64,000 bases of DNA from Mya arenaria (taxonomy: Eukaryota > Mollusca > Bivalvia > Myida > Myidae): contig NC_069136.1 in the NCBI RefSeq assembly GCF_026914265.1, forward strand, positions 21,822,051 to 21,886,050. Reading direction: 5' to 3'. The notes beneath the pieces were generated by a model. That model was not told the DNA's origin, did not search any database, and saw nothing but the letters and a program-made list of their open reading frames with translations. Both the position numbers and the translations under genes were made by a program. Position 1 is the first letter of the stretch; each line of letters begins with the position of its first letter. Shown here piece after piece: positions 1 through 11,900 of the stretch.

Positions 1-845
1 AGGGTGTTTATCTTTAACCCGAGTTCCAGATATTCTAATATTTTCAGCTATATTAATGTAAAATGAGTTCATTTTATTGGTCACCAGCTTTTGATGAGAA
101 ACCAAATTCCCTATGTTGTCTTTGAGTATTATTGGGTTTTCTGATTAATTTGTAGGTTTCTGTGAGAGAAAAGGGTTTAATTGTCGGCCAGAAGTCCTTG
201 GATTTGGGTCCTCCACTACACCGTTCTTGGAAATAAACAGCTATAGATTCTCTTTTCACCTTGGTTTTGAGATTTCTGAACTTAGTGTAGTTTAACCAGT
301 TGGCCATGTTCTGATTTCTGTTATAGGTGTTTTTTGCTTGACGAGCCTTATAAATTAGTTTACGGTACCTGGATTTCATATAAGGTGGTGGATTCCTTTT
401 GGGGGGTTTCTGTTTTAGTGGGGCATGCTCGTCAATAACTTGTTTCAATAGGTGTTCGTGGGCCCAATAAATATCGTCCATGTCCTCAAAGACATGGGCG
501 AGATGGAATGGTACGTGAGAAAGATGTTCATTAAATGATTTGTTGTCAAAGTTCTTGTATGACATTAAATGATTTGTTGTCAAAGTCATTGTATGACCTG
601 AAAGTGACCTTCTTTTTCATAAATGGCTCACAATGTTCTCTTAAACTTGTAGCTATGAGCTTGTGAAGCCACAATTAAAGTTCACAGTTTAACACATGAA
701 AGACTTTGCATTGTTGAGGATGACATCAATAAGTGAGTGCCTGCAATTTTTCATAAAAGTAGGTTCAGAGATAATATTTTCCAGGCTAAAGTTATCACAA
801 ATGTTATGAAGAGGTTTACATTTTTCTCTTTTCAGATCATTGAGC
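1..845 (-). mobile_element. non-LTR retrotransposon fragment, copy 2 (endonuclease end and linker before RT)
   Basis: Read on the minus strand, 845–689 encodes the end of an apurinic-type endonuclease (CKPLHNICDNF, then SLIDVILNN). Bases 589–74 encode the basic linker that precedes reverse transcriptase in Jockey/CR1-like elements (MKSRYRKLIYKARQAK, then YFQERCSGGPKSKDFW). A stop and a frame change separate the parts, so the copy is dead. It continues beyond base 1. At base 845 it is fused to the RT piece of a second copy, so domain order across the junction is RT then EN, the reverse of a normal element. Family assignment is by motif recognition only. Confidence 0.75.
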
Positions 846-2040
846 AGACAGTCGAATGCTTTTGAAGGATCCAATAGCCCTTGAACTGCATCTTCATATT
901 TGTTCTCGCCAAGGTTTTTCCCCCAGTCTTCCACCAGCCTTAACAGGGTAGTTTGACATCCATCTTTTTTCTGAAACTAATAGGAAAGGATGAAAACTGT
1001 TATCAAAATAGCTAATCATTTGCTCACTTATGACCCATTCATATAATTTGGACATATATGGCAAACTACTGACTGGTGTTTAAGAATTTTCTATAAAGGG
1101 GTCATAAAGGGGTCATCTTTCTATGGGTAACTTGTACTTTCTTTATACTAGTTGGAAAATAATCCCTGGCTCATATTCCATTGGCCATGTTTCGGATGAG
1201 AACATTTATCTTTGCGAGCGATGATGTTTTTGGAAGGAATCAGATCCATTCCAAATGTTTTTTGTTTTTTTGGATGTAACCCATCAATATATTTTCCAAT
1301 ATCTTTTTCGTTGACCGGGGTAAAATGAAAATCAGGAGACATTTGGCAATTTTCATGTTTTTTGTCAAGACTCGGTTGTATATCTTGTAATTGAGTATCA
1401 TTGTGTTATCCGATAAATGTGTAGGTTTCTGTGAGAGAAAAGGTTTAATTGTCGGTCAGAAGTCTTTAGATTTGGGTCCTCCACTACACCGTTCTTGGAA
1501 ATAAACAGCTATATATTCTCCTTTGACCCTGGTTTTTAAGATTTCTGAACGTGGTATAGCTTTTAACCAGTTTCGTGGCCACGTTCTGATTTTTGTTATA
1601 GGTGTTTCTTCATTGAAGAGCCCTATACATAAGTTTACGGTACCTAGAGTTAACGATTCCTTTCGGGGGTTCCTGTTTTACGTGGGCATATTCGTCAGTG
1701 ACTAGTTTCAATAGGTGCACATAGGTTTTGTAAGCACAATTTATATCAACCATGTCCTCAAAGATGTGGGCGAGATGAAACGGTATATGAGAAAGATGCG
1801 CATTAAAAAGCTCTTGTAAACATAAAAAAGTGACATTCTTTTTAAACGGCTCGCATTGTTCTATTATACTTGTTGCTATGAGATTGTGACAGTGGCTAAG
1901 GTCACAATTAAAGTTAACAGCTTTACACATAAAATACCTTGCAGTAGTTTTTCATTAAATATGTTGGTTCAGAGATAATATTATCGCAGCTGAAGTTATC
2001 ACAGTTGTTTTGAAGAGGTTTGCATTTATCTTTTTCAGTA
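846..2040 (-). mobile_element. non-LTR retrotransposon fragment, copy 1 (EN end, linker and first third of RT)
   Basis: Minus strand. The endonuclease end lies at about 2,030–1,940. The EN–RT linker at 1,930–1,420 (HLSHIPFHLAHIFED, NSRYRKLMYRALQ) is about 1.27 kb from, and close in sequence to, the linker of copy 2. The RT N-terminus is at 1,342–1,148 (FHFTPVNEKDIGKYIDGLHP). A further RT block at 1,040–970 reads WVISEQMISYFDNSFHPF. The last RT piece, 934–846, ends in DPSKAFDCL, the degraded form of the usual DLSKAFDC motif. Frameshifts and stops are frequent. The YADD catalytic core is not present in the window. Confidence 0.7.
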
Positions 2041-3725
2041 AATCATAATACAAATCTCCTATGCAAAAGTTGTCAACATTTTGTCCAAACATTTAAACAT
2101 CCATTTTAAAGTAAACATCTCGAACGTGTTTTAATGCAATTTTATGTAAATTAAATCACATTCTTCAAACGGTCGCTTCCAAAAACTCACTGAACGAAAA
2201 TAAGACCAAAACGTTTGCGTTTCCTCATTAAACTTAAGTCCTGAGGAAACTAACGTGATAACTGAATTCAGTGATGATGTCTGCTGTTTTGCTATCTGCA
2301 ATTCCGAATGATGGTTCTTTCCACCGTATAGGAAAATAATTGTAAATGCGTGAAAGTCGACAACATTTTCATGGTTATTAAATCTACATCAAGAGTTAAA
2401 CTTCTTAAAGCAGACATCTCAACCACCAGCGTGTTGCATTCTTAAAAGAAACGCATTCAAACTGAAACCAAATTCTTTCCGAGTTAACAACACAACTCCA
2501 CTTTCTGAATACCAAGGCCAAGTCTTCAGTATATCGTCGACAGGAACAAATACCAACGAATGTATCATCCTGAAAGTAAATACCATCAAAGGATATCACA
2601 AAATTAATGAATACCCCCATACATCGCACTAACCCTGATATAGGTGTAATTAATTAAATGCATTTGAACAATTAAAATTCGCGTGAAAATAATCAAAATG
2701 CTAAGTATAATAATAAAACATCACCAAAGGTTCAAAACAGAGCTCTATTCTTTCAAATCATTTAAAAAATAGTCAAAATATGCTCTTTTTTCGACGAATG
2801 GCAAAGCTACAAAAATGTAATACTTTAAGGCTTGGGATTGTGTTTGGGTTATCTTCAGTAAGTTGCAGTTTGGTGTTTGTTTTGAAAAGTACGTGAAAAG
2901 AATATGATTCAATCAATATCCCAAATCGTTTTCAAACTAAAACCTTTGAGTGTGTCCATTTAATTACACTATGAGAAATGTAAAGTTGAAGGCATCGGAT
3001 AACAAAATTATGCTCATTTGACTTTATAGTATAGACAGGTCGAATTTCTGACTTGAATGACACGCGTGCACCAAATTGATAACTATATGCACTACCGTAT
3101 ATTAATATTTGTTTAACTTTTAAAACTCAATAGAATATAAAAATATACCGTGATGATGTACATACATTCTTACTGTAGACTAACTTACGAATTTTAACTT
3201 TTATTGCTAAACCTTACAGATTTAATGTACGCTACAAAGAAAAAAAGTTGTTTGTTCAGCGTACGACGAACGAGGTAATGTTTGTCTGACAATCCACTTT
3301 GGTTTTGAAGAAGAATATTAAGTATATTAAACTCCACATGAAGTCTTTATTTTTCAAGATCAACATCTGTTGCTCAATTTAAAGTCGAGATCTCTCGATG
3401 TCCAGCTTCTCCAGCTCAATTTAGGTAAGTTTCAGTGTCTTTGCCGGGGTAATGGGCTGTACTCCGTATGATGAAATAGCGAAAAAAAAGGAGAAACTTG
3501 TCGAAAACTGACATAAACTTGGTATCGATGTGTACAATGCATTGATACTTACTAACTGAAGTACCACATAGTTTACAATTAATTATTTTTTTTTGCATTT
3601 TCGTATTTTTCCATTACAAAAAATTACTGTGTATGTCTACCTAATAGAATCCATTTCTTATGCGTGATTGACTGGTCGATGTTATCACGTGATATTACCA
3701 AGTTAGGTGTATAGCTAAAATATTC
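2041..3725. other. no gene recognised
   Basis: AT-rich sequence without a convincing exon, tRNA or tandem repeat. Short open frames on the minus strand at 2,405–2,629 and 3,416–3,598 have no recognisable domain or splice context. Confidence 0.5.
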
Positions 3726-3734
3726 CCATCGTTT

Positions 3735-3825
3735 CGAGTGAGCATTCGTAGCACAGTGGATACAGCAGTAAACTGCAATTTTGGCGACACCGGTTCTAAC
3801 CCGGTCTCCGACTTTTTTTTTACAT
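3735..3825 (+). repeat. tRNA-like SINE head with Pol III terminator
   Basis: A tRNA-like block contains an A-box-like GTAGCACAGTGG and a B-box-like GGTTCTAACCC at about 3,792–3,802. A run of T at 3,813–3,821 could end Pol III transcription. It does not fold as an intact tRNA (no clear acceptor stem), so a SINE head is favoured over a functional tRNA. Confidence 0.45.
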
Positions 3826-3869
3826 TTTTGTATTTTTTTACTGTTATGATATCAAAGAGTAAAGCATTT

Positions 3870-4262
3870 TAATAAATAATTGTCCTGAGATTCGTTACAG
3901 AAAAAAACTTTTTTTTGGTGCCAATCTGGTGTATAGTCCCTTTAACACTGATTTTCCTTTTCATGAAGGAAATGTATTTTTCGGACTTCAAGACTTCTTC
4001 ATGGTCTTTTAAGAATTTTACAGCTAGTATCCACATGCAGTGTAGAGGCACGGCTTAAAATACAAACTTTGTCAGGTGGGTTGCTTTCCATGGTATCGCA
4101 ATGAGAACATACAGAATCGCCGTCGGTTAAGTCACATTGAGCCGCATTTGTCTCCAAAGCAATGTCACCCTTAAATCTTTTAATCAATGTTTCTCTAAAG
4201 GTAGACACAACCATCTCTTCAAGATCGGATAGAGGAGGTACATCTGATTTTTTCTTTTTCAT
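3870..4262 (-). pseudogene. hypothetical basic/Cys-containing protein fragment, probably frameshifted
   Basis: An open frame from an ATG at 4,262 encodes KKKKSDVPPLSDLEEMVV, an FRETLIKRFKGDIALET helix-like stretch and a CSHC pair. It stops at 3,999. From about 4,015 an overlapping frame continues with similar character (FLKDHEEVLKSEKYISFMKR) and ends in sequence that matches the AGGGACTATACACC-type end of a MITE. This looks like one coding exon broken by a frameshift and truncated by a MITE. No family was recognised. It could also be chance open sequence. Confidence 0.3.
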
Positions 4263-4649
4263 TGAAAAAGTGTATCTAGATTTCCCAATATAATATGTTT
4301 ATTTTTTCCCACCTCTTTAATGAGATACTAGTATTCAAATTCATTTTGTTGAACATTCGTTTTTCAACTCCGCCTACAATCATCCATTGTTCTTGGCTAA
4401 CTAAATTTCGCCCGAAAACAAATGCATTACACACCTATATTAATTAAGATTACACAGCTAATCATAAATGGATGGGATAAACAATTGAATTATTCTAAAA
4501 CCGTTTTTAAATGTTTGGGAGAAAATGAAAAAGAAACCATCGACTTTTGAATAAATTATAAGAACACTTGTGTATGCGATCGAAAGTCAGTACATAGCAC
4601 ACCCTGACATAATAACACACTTTTGCATTTTGATTATTTTTTTGCACAT

Positions 4650-5575
4650 CAGGTTCAACTCGTACACCAGTGCGATGAGGCTATGCGTACAGCATGCGTT
4701 ATGAATATCATGAATGAGAATGGGTTTAACTAATTCTCATACCCAACAGCGATGATGCTATGCGTACAGCATGCGTTATGATGATCATGGAATGAAAATG
4801 GGCTCTCTTGATTCTCGTACACCAGAGAGATGATGCTATGCGTACAGCATGCGTTATGATTATCATATAATGAGAATTGATTCACTTGATTCTCGTACAC
4901 CAGAGAGATGATGCTATGCGGACAACATGCGTTATGATAATCATGGAATGAGAATGGGTTTAATTTATTCTCGTACACCAGAGAGATGATGCTATGCGTA
5001 CAACATGCGTTATGATAATCATGGAATGAGAATGGGTTCAACTCATTCTCGTACACCAGAGCGACGATGCTTTGCGTAAAGCGTGCATTTTTATTATCAT
5101 TAAATGAGAATGGGTTCAACTCGTACAAAGCAATGATGCTATGCGTACAACATGCGCTATGGTTATCATAGAATGAGAATGGATTTAATTCATTCTCGTA
5201 CACCAGAGAGATGATGCTATGCGTACATCATGCGTTATGTGTATCAGTGAATGAGAATGGGTTCAACTAATTATCGTACACCAGAGAGATGATGCTATGC
5301 GTACAGCATGCGTTATGATTATCATGGAATGAGAATGGGTTAAACTCATTATCGTACACCAGAGAGATGATGCTATGCGTACAGCATGCGTTATGATTAT
5401 CATGGAATGAGAATGGGTTAAACTCATTATCGTACACCAGAACAATGATGCTATGCGTACAGCATGCGTTATGATTATCATTGAATGAAAATGGGTTCAA
5501 CTCGTACACCAGAGCGATGATGCTATACGGACAGCATGCGTTATAGTTATCATTGAATGCGAATGGGATCAACTT
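4650..5575. repeat. minisatellite, about 78-bp unit, about 12 copies
   Basis: Tandem units share ATGATGCTATGCGTACAGCA, followed by TGCGTTATGATTATCATGGA and then GAATGAGAATGGGTT. Several copies are shortened, which brings the spacing to about 69–78 bp. Each unit contains the self-complementary GCATGC and a near-palindromic ATGATTATCAT. Because 78 is a multiple of three, long open frames appear on the minus strand (peptide repeat NACCTHSIISLVYENE). These are a by-product of the repeat, with no start or splice context, and are not annotated as genes. Confidence 0.9.
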
Positions 5576-5846
5576 TGTCGTTTCTTGGCGCCGGCCTACA
5601 AACCAAACATATGGCTTTATTAAGTGATTTGTTTTAGATGTGTTTACGTTGTTAATCTCTACGCCTTAATTTCGTTTTAACTTAAGTCTTATTTTGAGTC
5701 AGTTTCGCTATTCCATTTACTTATCATGTTTGCAAATTTCACTTAAATATTTATAGTTCGTTACCAGCGGCGGTTCCTTTTTTGACGTTGGTTGACAAAG
5801 GGTAGAATATTTTGGAAAATGCCTCTCCTCCGCAAATCAAAGCCGG

Positions 5847-6057
5847 TGTAACGTTGTAAAGTGACCCCCATAGAATAATGACCCCCCGGTCATTATTTTA
5901 TATAAAATAATGACCCCCGGTCATTATTTTATATAAAATATTGACCGGGGGGTCATTATATTATGACTGGGGGGTCATTATATTATGACTCCTCACACGT
6001 AGAAAAATGACCCCTCACGTAGAAATGTGACCCCCTATAGAATAAGGACCCCCCCCC
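5847..6057 (+). repeat. left terminal inverted repeat of Ginger1 plus subterminal GACCCC repeats
   Basis: The first 69 bp match the reverse complement of 18,315–18,383 exactly. Inside this, the unit TGACCCCCGGTCATTATTTT recurs in both orientations and gives a nested stem-loop field. A C-run at about 6,050–6,058 closes it. Confidence 0.9.
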
Positions 6058-6219
6058 CAATCCAAACCTTGACCTAACCTATCTAAGGTACACTTGCACA
6101 ACATAATTATCTTCATCCATAGACATCGGAGGAGAGATGGCACCCGTCCGTGCATGCGTCCATACTGCACGTTTTTTTTTGACCGCAGTTAGATGGAATT
6201 GATCCAAGCTTCAGGGATT

Positions 6220-6330
6220 ACCACTACCGATGCCTATTTGTGTGGAAAGAAAAAATGGTTAAAGTCTCCGACCGAGAATCACTTGCCCCTCACCGTTGTG
6301 AGTTCGACGCCTACCAGGGTCGTGTATGGG
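6220..6330 (+). repeat. tRNA-derived SINE-like segment
   Basis: GTCTCCGACCGAGAATCACT precedes a B-box-like GAGTTCGACGCC (about 6,300–6,311). The arrangement resembles a degraded tRNA-derived SINE head. The A-box is weak. Confidence 0.35.
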
Positions 6331-6913
6331 TGACAGGCATACAAACTGTGCGCTGCTCAGTTTATCATTTAAAACATAGGCGATGGACTGCATAGGAACG
6401 TTCCATCAACAAAATACGCAACTACTTGTTGTAATTTACGGCCTGTTTGAATATCAACAATCAAAAATATTTATAATCACAGAACTAGCTAGTTTTCAGG
6501 GGGCGAGGGTGGCTGGATTTCAATCTAGTATCGTTGGACTTCTTACCAGAACTCGTCTAATCCTGATCTGATGTAACATACTTCGATAGCTTCCTCGCCT
6601 AAGAATCGAATCTGTGCAACTGGATTAGGAGTCAACTATATAAACCTCTCTGCGATTGAAATTAAATAATTATTAATTATACAAGCAGAATCACTGTAAG
6701 TGCACTGTAAGTGACAAGTGTTTGTTAGTGATTTGAATCATTTTCGTAGTCATCAAAGTTGTATAGTGATTAAACGTCCCACACAGATTAATGGAACTAG
6801 CAATGATGAATGACTTAAAAATATTATCCCTTTTTTCTTTTCATGACCATTCGAAAAGTGGTTTTAGAAATCATTTAGCACAAAAAGGATAAGCAATTCA
6901 TGCAAAAGATCTG

Positions 6914-7057
6914 AGTTACAGGTTAATTACAGCAACCTCTTATTATCATAAATGTTCTTTCTTCCCCAGGACTGTGTACCATTGGAACAACCTACCACTT
7001 ACTGTTGCCCTCCTCCCTACCCCTGAGCAGTTCAGTGCAGCTATATTTAAGAAATGA
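6914..7057 (+). mobile_element. LINE reverse transcriptase C-terminal tail (fragment)
   Basis: A 47-codon open frame ends at TGA 7,055–7,057 and reads FFPRTVYHWNNLPLTVALLP then TPEQFSAAIFKK. The R-T-V-x-x-W-N-N-L-P signature is the usual extreme C-terminus of CR1/Jockey-type ORF2. No RT core precedes it, so this is a 5'-truncated remnant inside the Ginger1 element. Its 3' end is fused to the foldback that follows. Confidence 0.75.
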
Positions 7058-7208
7058 ACGCCTTCTCGCGTCGGTTCACGATTATATGAATACAACAAGT
7101 CTCGTGCATAGTTCGTAAACCCCGAAGGGGTTTACGTTAACTATGCACGCTACTTGTTGTATTCATATACCCGTTGAACTATAGCGAGAAGGCGTTCATT
7201 TCTTATAT
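7046..7208. repeat. foldback element (about 75-bp arms)
   Basis: AATGAACGCCTTCTCGC on the left is mirrored by GCGAGAAGGCGTTCATT on the right, and TATATGAATACAACAAG by CTTGTTGTATTCATATA. The centre is CGTAAACCCCGAAGGGGTTTACG-like. The left arm overlaps the last codons and stop of the LINE tail. The hairpin therefore seems to have formed from a LINE 3' end, or to have inserted exactly there. Confidence 0.8.
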
Positions 7209-7329
7209 TTATATTATCATTTATATTATTTCTACTTATATCAAAAGAATAATAGTCGATTTATTGGATTATCTTCTAAGAAAATCGATTGCATCTTATT
7301 AACACGACGATCGCGTCCGTTATTCGGAA

Positions 7330-8120
7330 GAGCGGTGGCCAGCCCATATGACGTCACGGAGACTTGTTTATTTCGTATGTGCCAATCAGATTGCGTGACG
7401 AAATATCTCGCTCATTTTTTGAAGGAATTTAACATTAACTTGAGATATATTTTAACCTTAATTAGAAGACGTGTCGCGCACACCACCCAGATCCGCTCGT
7501 CAAAGGTCAAGGTCACACTTGGAGTCGGCGCAAAATCCGTGTCCGGAGCATAACTTCTATATGGATGGAGGGATTTTAATATAATTTGGCATAAATGTTC
7601 TCCATGGCAAGGCGGTGTGTCGCGCGAAAAAATTATGTCTCTGTGGCAAAGGTCAAGGTCACACTTAGAGGTCAAATGTCAAATAACAAGTTCAAGGTTA
7701 CATAGACCTTAAAACTGAAAACGGTTTCCGCTCAATAACTTAATTATTGTTCAACCTTCAGCTGCCAAACCTGATAGGATGATCACCCATATTGAGTAAA
7801 TGACCCCTATTGTTTTTGGGGTCACAATATCAAAGGTCAAGGTCATTATCATTCTTTCATCTTCACAAATGTCCATTATGAATCTTTCTGTGAAAATTTA
7901 AACCTACAAAGCGGGCTCGACATCTGCCCGTGGGCATGCAGAATGTATTTCTAGTTAACCCTTTTAAACATTCTTTTAAATCTTTTTAAACTACTCTTTA
8001 AACCTTCTTGCGATTTTGACGCGCAACCATGTCTACGTCCCCGGGGGTGTTTGACATTACCGGAAGACAGACAGACAGACGGACGGACGGACAAACGGAC
8101 AGACGGACGGACATACTTCT
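7330..8120. repeat. interspersed repeat with AAGGTCAAGGTCACACTT motifs and GGAC microsatellite
   Basis: The segment carries several copies of AAGGTCAAGGTCAC, a region ending CTGCCCGTGGGCATGCAG, and a GACAGACGGACGGACGGAC simple repeat at about 8,065–8,115. The same association of AGGTCA motifs with GGAC tails recurs at 15.9–16.4 kb, so this is one dispersed repeat type. It has no coding content. Confidence 0.6.
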
Positions 8121-8489
8121 AATTTTGACCTAATATGACTCAGTTTTAAACTCACTCGAATTAACTAGCATTCTGACCAAATTTTATAAAGATTCATATA
8201 AAAATGTGGCCTCTAGAGTGTTTTTACTTTTGTGTGAATATAGATACGGGTCTTGGTAGCATTATCGTTGAATTTGCTAGATCTGATTTTATCACATGAC
8301 ATCGCTTGTTTTTCATGTAATATAATCATTACGAATTTCTTTATATTTAACACGTGTAATATAACTTTGACGTGACTCATTTCCGCCAATACATTCCATA
8401 TAGAAAAAAGGCGTGAAAAGCGTGCGTACTCATAGCGTTAAAAAGGGTTTATTTTATATGTTTTATTTTTATGTTTTAAGTCATGTGAT

Positions 8490-8650
8490 AAAACGAATCT
8501 CACATTCGTTGTCAAAAAATATAATATTTTATTAAACTCGTTCAAGAAAATGTTATAAAGCTCGCCCGAGGCTCGCTATGTAACATTTTCTTGAGCTCGT
8601 TTAATAAAATCTTATATCATATGACAACTCATGTGAGATCCTATATATCC
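8490..8650. repeat. imperfect hairpin
   Basis: ATGTTATAAAGCTCGCCCGA is followed by a GGCTCGCTATGTAACATTTT arm. Longer flanking arms (TTTTATTAAACTCGTTCAAG against CTTGAGCTCGTTTAATAAAA) also pair. Total span is about 150 bp. Confidence 0.65.
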
Positions 8651-8955
8651 GTGGTTCGGGAGTGTTGTTCGGTATATAATAAGGACAATTTCATAAACGA
8701 AAGGACTTTTTATTTAAAACTGTATGGAATATAGAGGCGAATCCAACAAAACGTCCCAGGGTGTTGACCTGTGCTTTGGTAAAACTACATGTCACATATG
8801 TTTATATCTTAAGCTATTATTTTAGTTAGTAAATCACACAAGGTATATTTAGCACGCATTGTTATGCTCATCAGATGCAATATGTTAAACCAAATTTAGC
8901 ATAAATTGTATCGTTCTCCACTGAGTTGTTGATTTATTCTTGCACGTGTCACTTA

Positions 8956-11900
8956 TCAATTAAGTATGTTTTCGACATCGCTCCAGTCACATACTATATT
9001 GAAAATATTTGCATCCACCTCGTCAGATAACCCACGCAGCCCTTCTACATTGTAAGGCGTGTTAGTAAAAGCCTTCACATATACAGTCTTTACACTTTTG
9101 TCAAGTTTTAATAGCAAGGCTTCGTCTGCGTAACAATTCACTAAAGCAGCATCTAATATGTCATCACTTATAAGGGCGTGGTATCTTTCTGGAATGTGGT
9201 TCCGAATTCGTTTGTATGGCTTTCTTGAGAACTCTTCGCCATCTACCTCTAGCACCGGGACAAAATGGTCGCTGGAATTCTGAATGTACACTGCTCGACC
9301 CCTTAAATTACCACCAATGAGGCCTAACGGTTTGTATTCTAACCAACGCCACTGTTCCTTACTGCCATACTGTGAATAAACATACACAACGCTTCTGGTG
9401 AGAGTTGCAAAAGCAAATATCTCCACTTCTGTTCCCCAAGTGTTTTCGGAGGCCATCATTGACGTGTCTAGATATCTGGAAACCGAATCACGTGTAATGC
9501 CTTTCATTAGAGTTTCGTTTTCTTTCATGAAGTCAACAATCGCTTGCCTTATCAAGCTATGGTGTGTTTGTACGCCAAAAACTAAATAACTGAATGTTCT
9601 AAACAAACAATTGCCATCCCCACGCATGTTTACAGTTTTAGTAGGTTTGGCGTCTCGTCGTATATATTTGTCTGGACCGGATGCATACGTGTTTTTGACT
9701 GCCGACTTAAATACACTCGAGATTTGTTCCTGCCATTCTTGATTAGATGGTCTGAATTGAAATGGTTGGGGTTCTTGATTAGTAGATTCTGTAGAATTGG
9801 TAGGTTGTGTTGCAACATCTTCTCGCGATACTCTTCTCTTTTTTGGAGGGAGATTGCAGTCGTCAGATTTATCGTTTCTTTTTGCAGGTCTTTCAAACGC
9901 TTTCTCGTTTGCTTGGGTTCCTGTTTCTTTGTTTATTAGACTGTGGTCATCTTTTGGACCTTCAGTTGGTCGCTTTTCTGTGTTATCTGTAGCAGCATCG
10001 TCATTACTCTGCCTATAGCGATTCAGTCTGTTCCCACTTACACTTGTTTTCATTCCTTCTAGGAAATAAGTGCCTTTTCCAGTTACTTTTGTTATTTTGA
10101 ATGGTCCTTTCCATTTTAGACCCAATTTCCCTCCTTTTCTCGTCAATTTTCTGGTGTTATGAAGAAGGACTTGGTCGCCGACTTCAAAACCTGCTGTATC
10201 GTCTTTAGGTAGTGAAGAATCGTAATATTTCTTCTGCTTCGATTGTGCCGTTTTAATATTGGACGATGCTTCTTTTCTGTTGCACGACAGTTTAATGAAC
10301 GAGTCTATTCTTTCCTTTAGTGACAATTCAGAGTCTTGGTTATCATCCGATTGCATTGCTAAGTCTAGTTCTATTGGTAAGCGTGCGTGCCTTCCAAACA
10401 CAAGATAGAATGGTGTTTGTTTCGTCGACTCATGTTTAGACGTTCTATAGGCAAACAGTACGTATGGTAACTTAATGTCCCAATTTTTCTGCGACAAATC
10501 TACACTGTGCACAAGCATATCGCACAAAGTCCTGTTAAATCTTTCAGTATGTCCTCCTGTTTGTGGGTGATATGCTGATGCAATTCTATGTTCTATCCCA
10601 AACTGCTTGCAAAACTTTTCATTCAAGTCGTTGCAGAATTCTCTCCCCTGATCCGTTATTAATACGCTGGGGCAACCATGTGTCGTGACAAACTTTGTGA
10701 ATACTGATAGTACAGTTTCAGATGACTTGTCTGGAATCCCTTCTGCCTCTACCCATTTTGTCAAATATTCTGTTATAACGACAATGTACTTGTTTCCTGA
10801 AATGTATAAATGTAAGCATTTTACAATACTTATTTTAATCAACGATGCATTGTCAAAGACAATACTAGTATATCCCCAGCCGATAGATGTTTCTTTTCAA
10901 GTTTGAGTTTGCATAGAAACTAGAATTTCATTCTGCATGTCTACGGGCCAGCATCGCAGTTTTAAGATGTTGCATAAAAATTCCCTCATGCATATAGGAT
11001 ATCCTCTAGAAAAGCACTTCTAATGACCTCTGTTATCTTTACCTTTAACTGGAGACCTGGTTGATGCGTGCGACACTAGATCTCATGGTAGTTAACATTT
11101 GTGTGAAGTTATAGTAAAAAAAATCTCTTCATGCAGTTACCAGATATGCCCTGCACAAGCATTTATCAGTGATCTCTAAGAAGACCTTTACCTTTGACCC
11201 ATAAACCCAGTTCATGCGCGCAGAACTAGAACTCATGGAGGTGATCACTTGTGTGAAGTTTTTACAGAAATTCCTCCATTTTCATTCAAATTGGAGTTAT
11301 GGTCCGTAAAAATCAGGACGGACACATGCACGCACATATAGCGAACATCAAAACCTGGCGACTAAGGGTCGAGTTCACCGAAGGTGGGCTCGACAAAAAT
11401 GGAAGGAAAATAAAAAAGCACTACTCTGTTTCTTAATAATATCTTTCTCAAGTTTACAGTTGATATGTTCTATACAAACTACTTTAAGAAAAAAATCCCC
11501 CATTCATTTCGCTTGAAAATTGCAAATTGCTAGTCAAATGCTATAACTCTTAAAAAAAATAATTGAAATCTGGCCAATAGTCTTCAAGAAATAGCCCGGA
11601 AACAAAATTTGGACGGACGGACAGACGGGACAGACGGACGGAGGGCAATCCTATCTCGGTTACACCGGTAGGGGAGTTCCATAAAAAAATTCAATGTACT
11701 TTTGGAGATATAGTGGAATCCAGTTAGGTTAAAGATGTGTTGAATGTTTTTTAAAGCAGACAGACAGACGGACGCAAAAACGAAAAAAATAAATAAATAA
11801 AAAGACGTGCATAATCTCCATATTGCCCTTTATCACTATTCCAAGTTTCATGAATTTTTTTTAAGTATTTTGAAGATATCGCGGGATCCAGATTTTCGGA

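Noticed and set aside
4730-5572. Repetitive minus-strand proteins (YENELNPFSF-type repeats)
   Set aside because: They are open only because the minisatellite unit is a multiple of three. No start, splice site or composition supports coding.
9398-10018. Plus-strand frames opposite the transposase
   Set aside because: Antisense shadows of the long exon with no motif.
8956-10796. Gypsy LTR retrotransposon pol fragment
   Set aside because: There is no gag, protease or RT. The ends are inverted rather than direct repeats, the flanks are CCGG, and an OTU domain is attached: all point to Ginger1.
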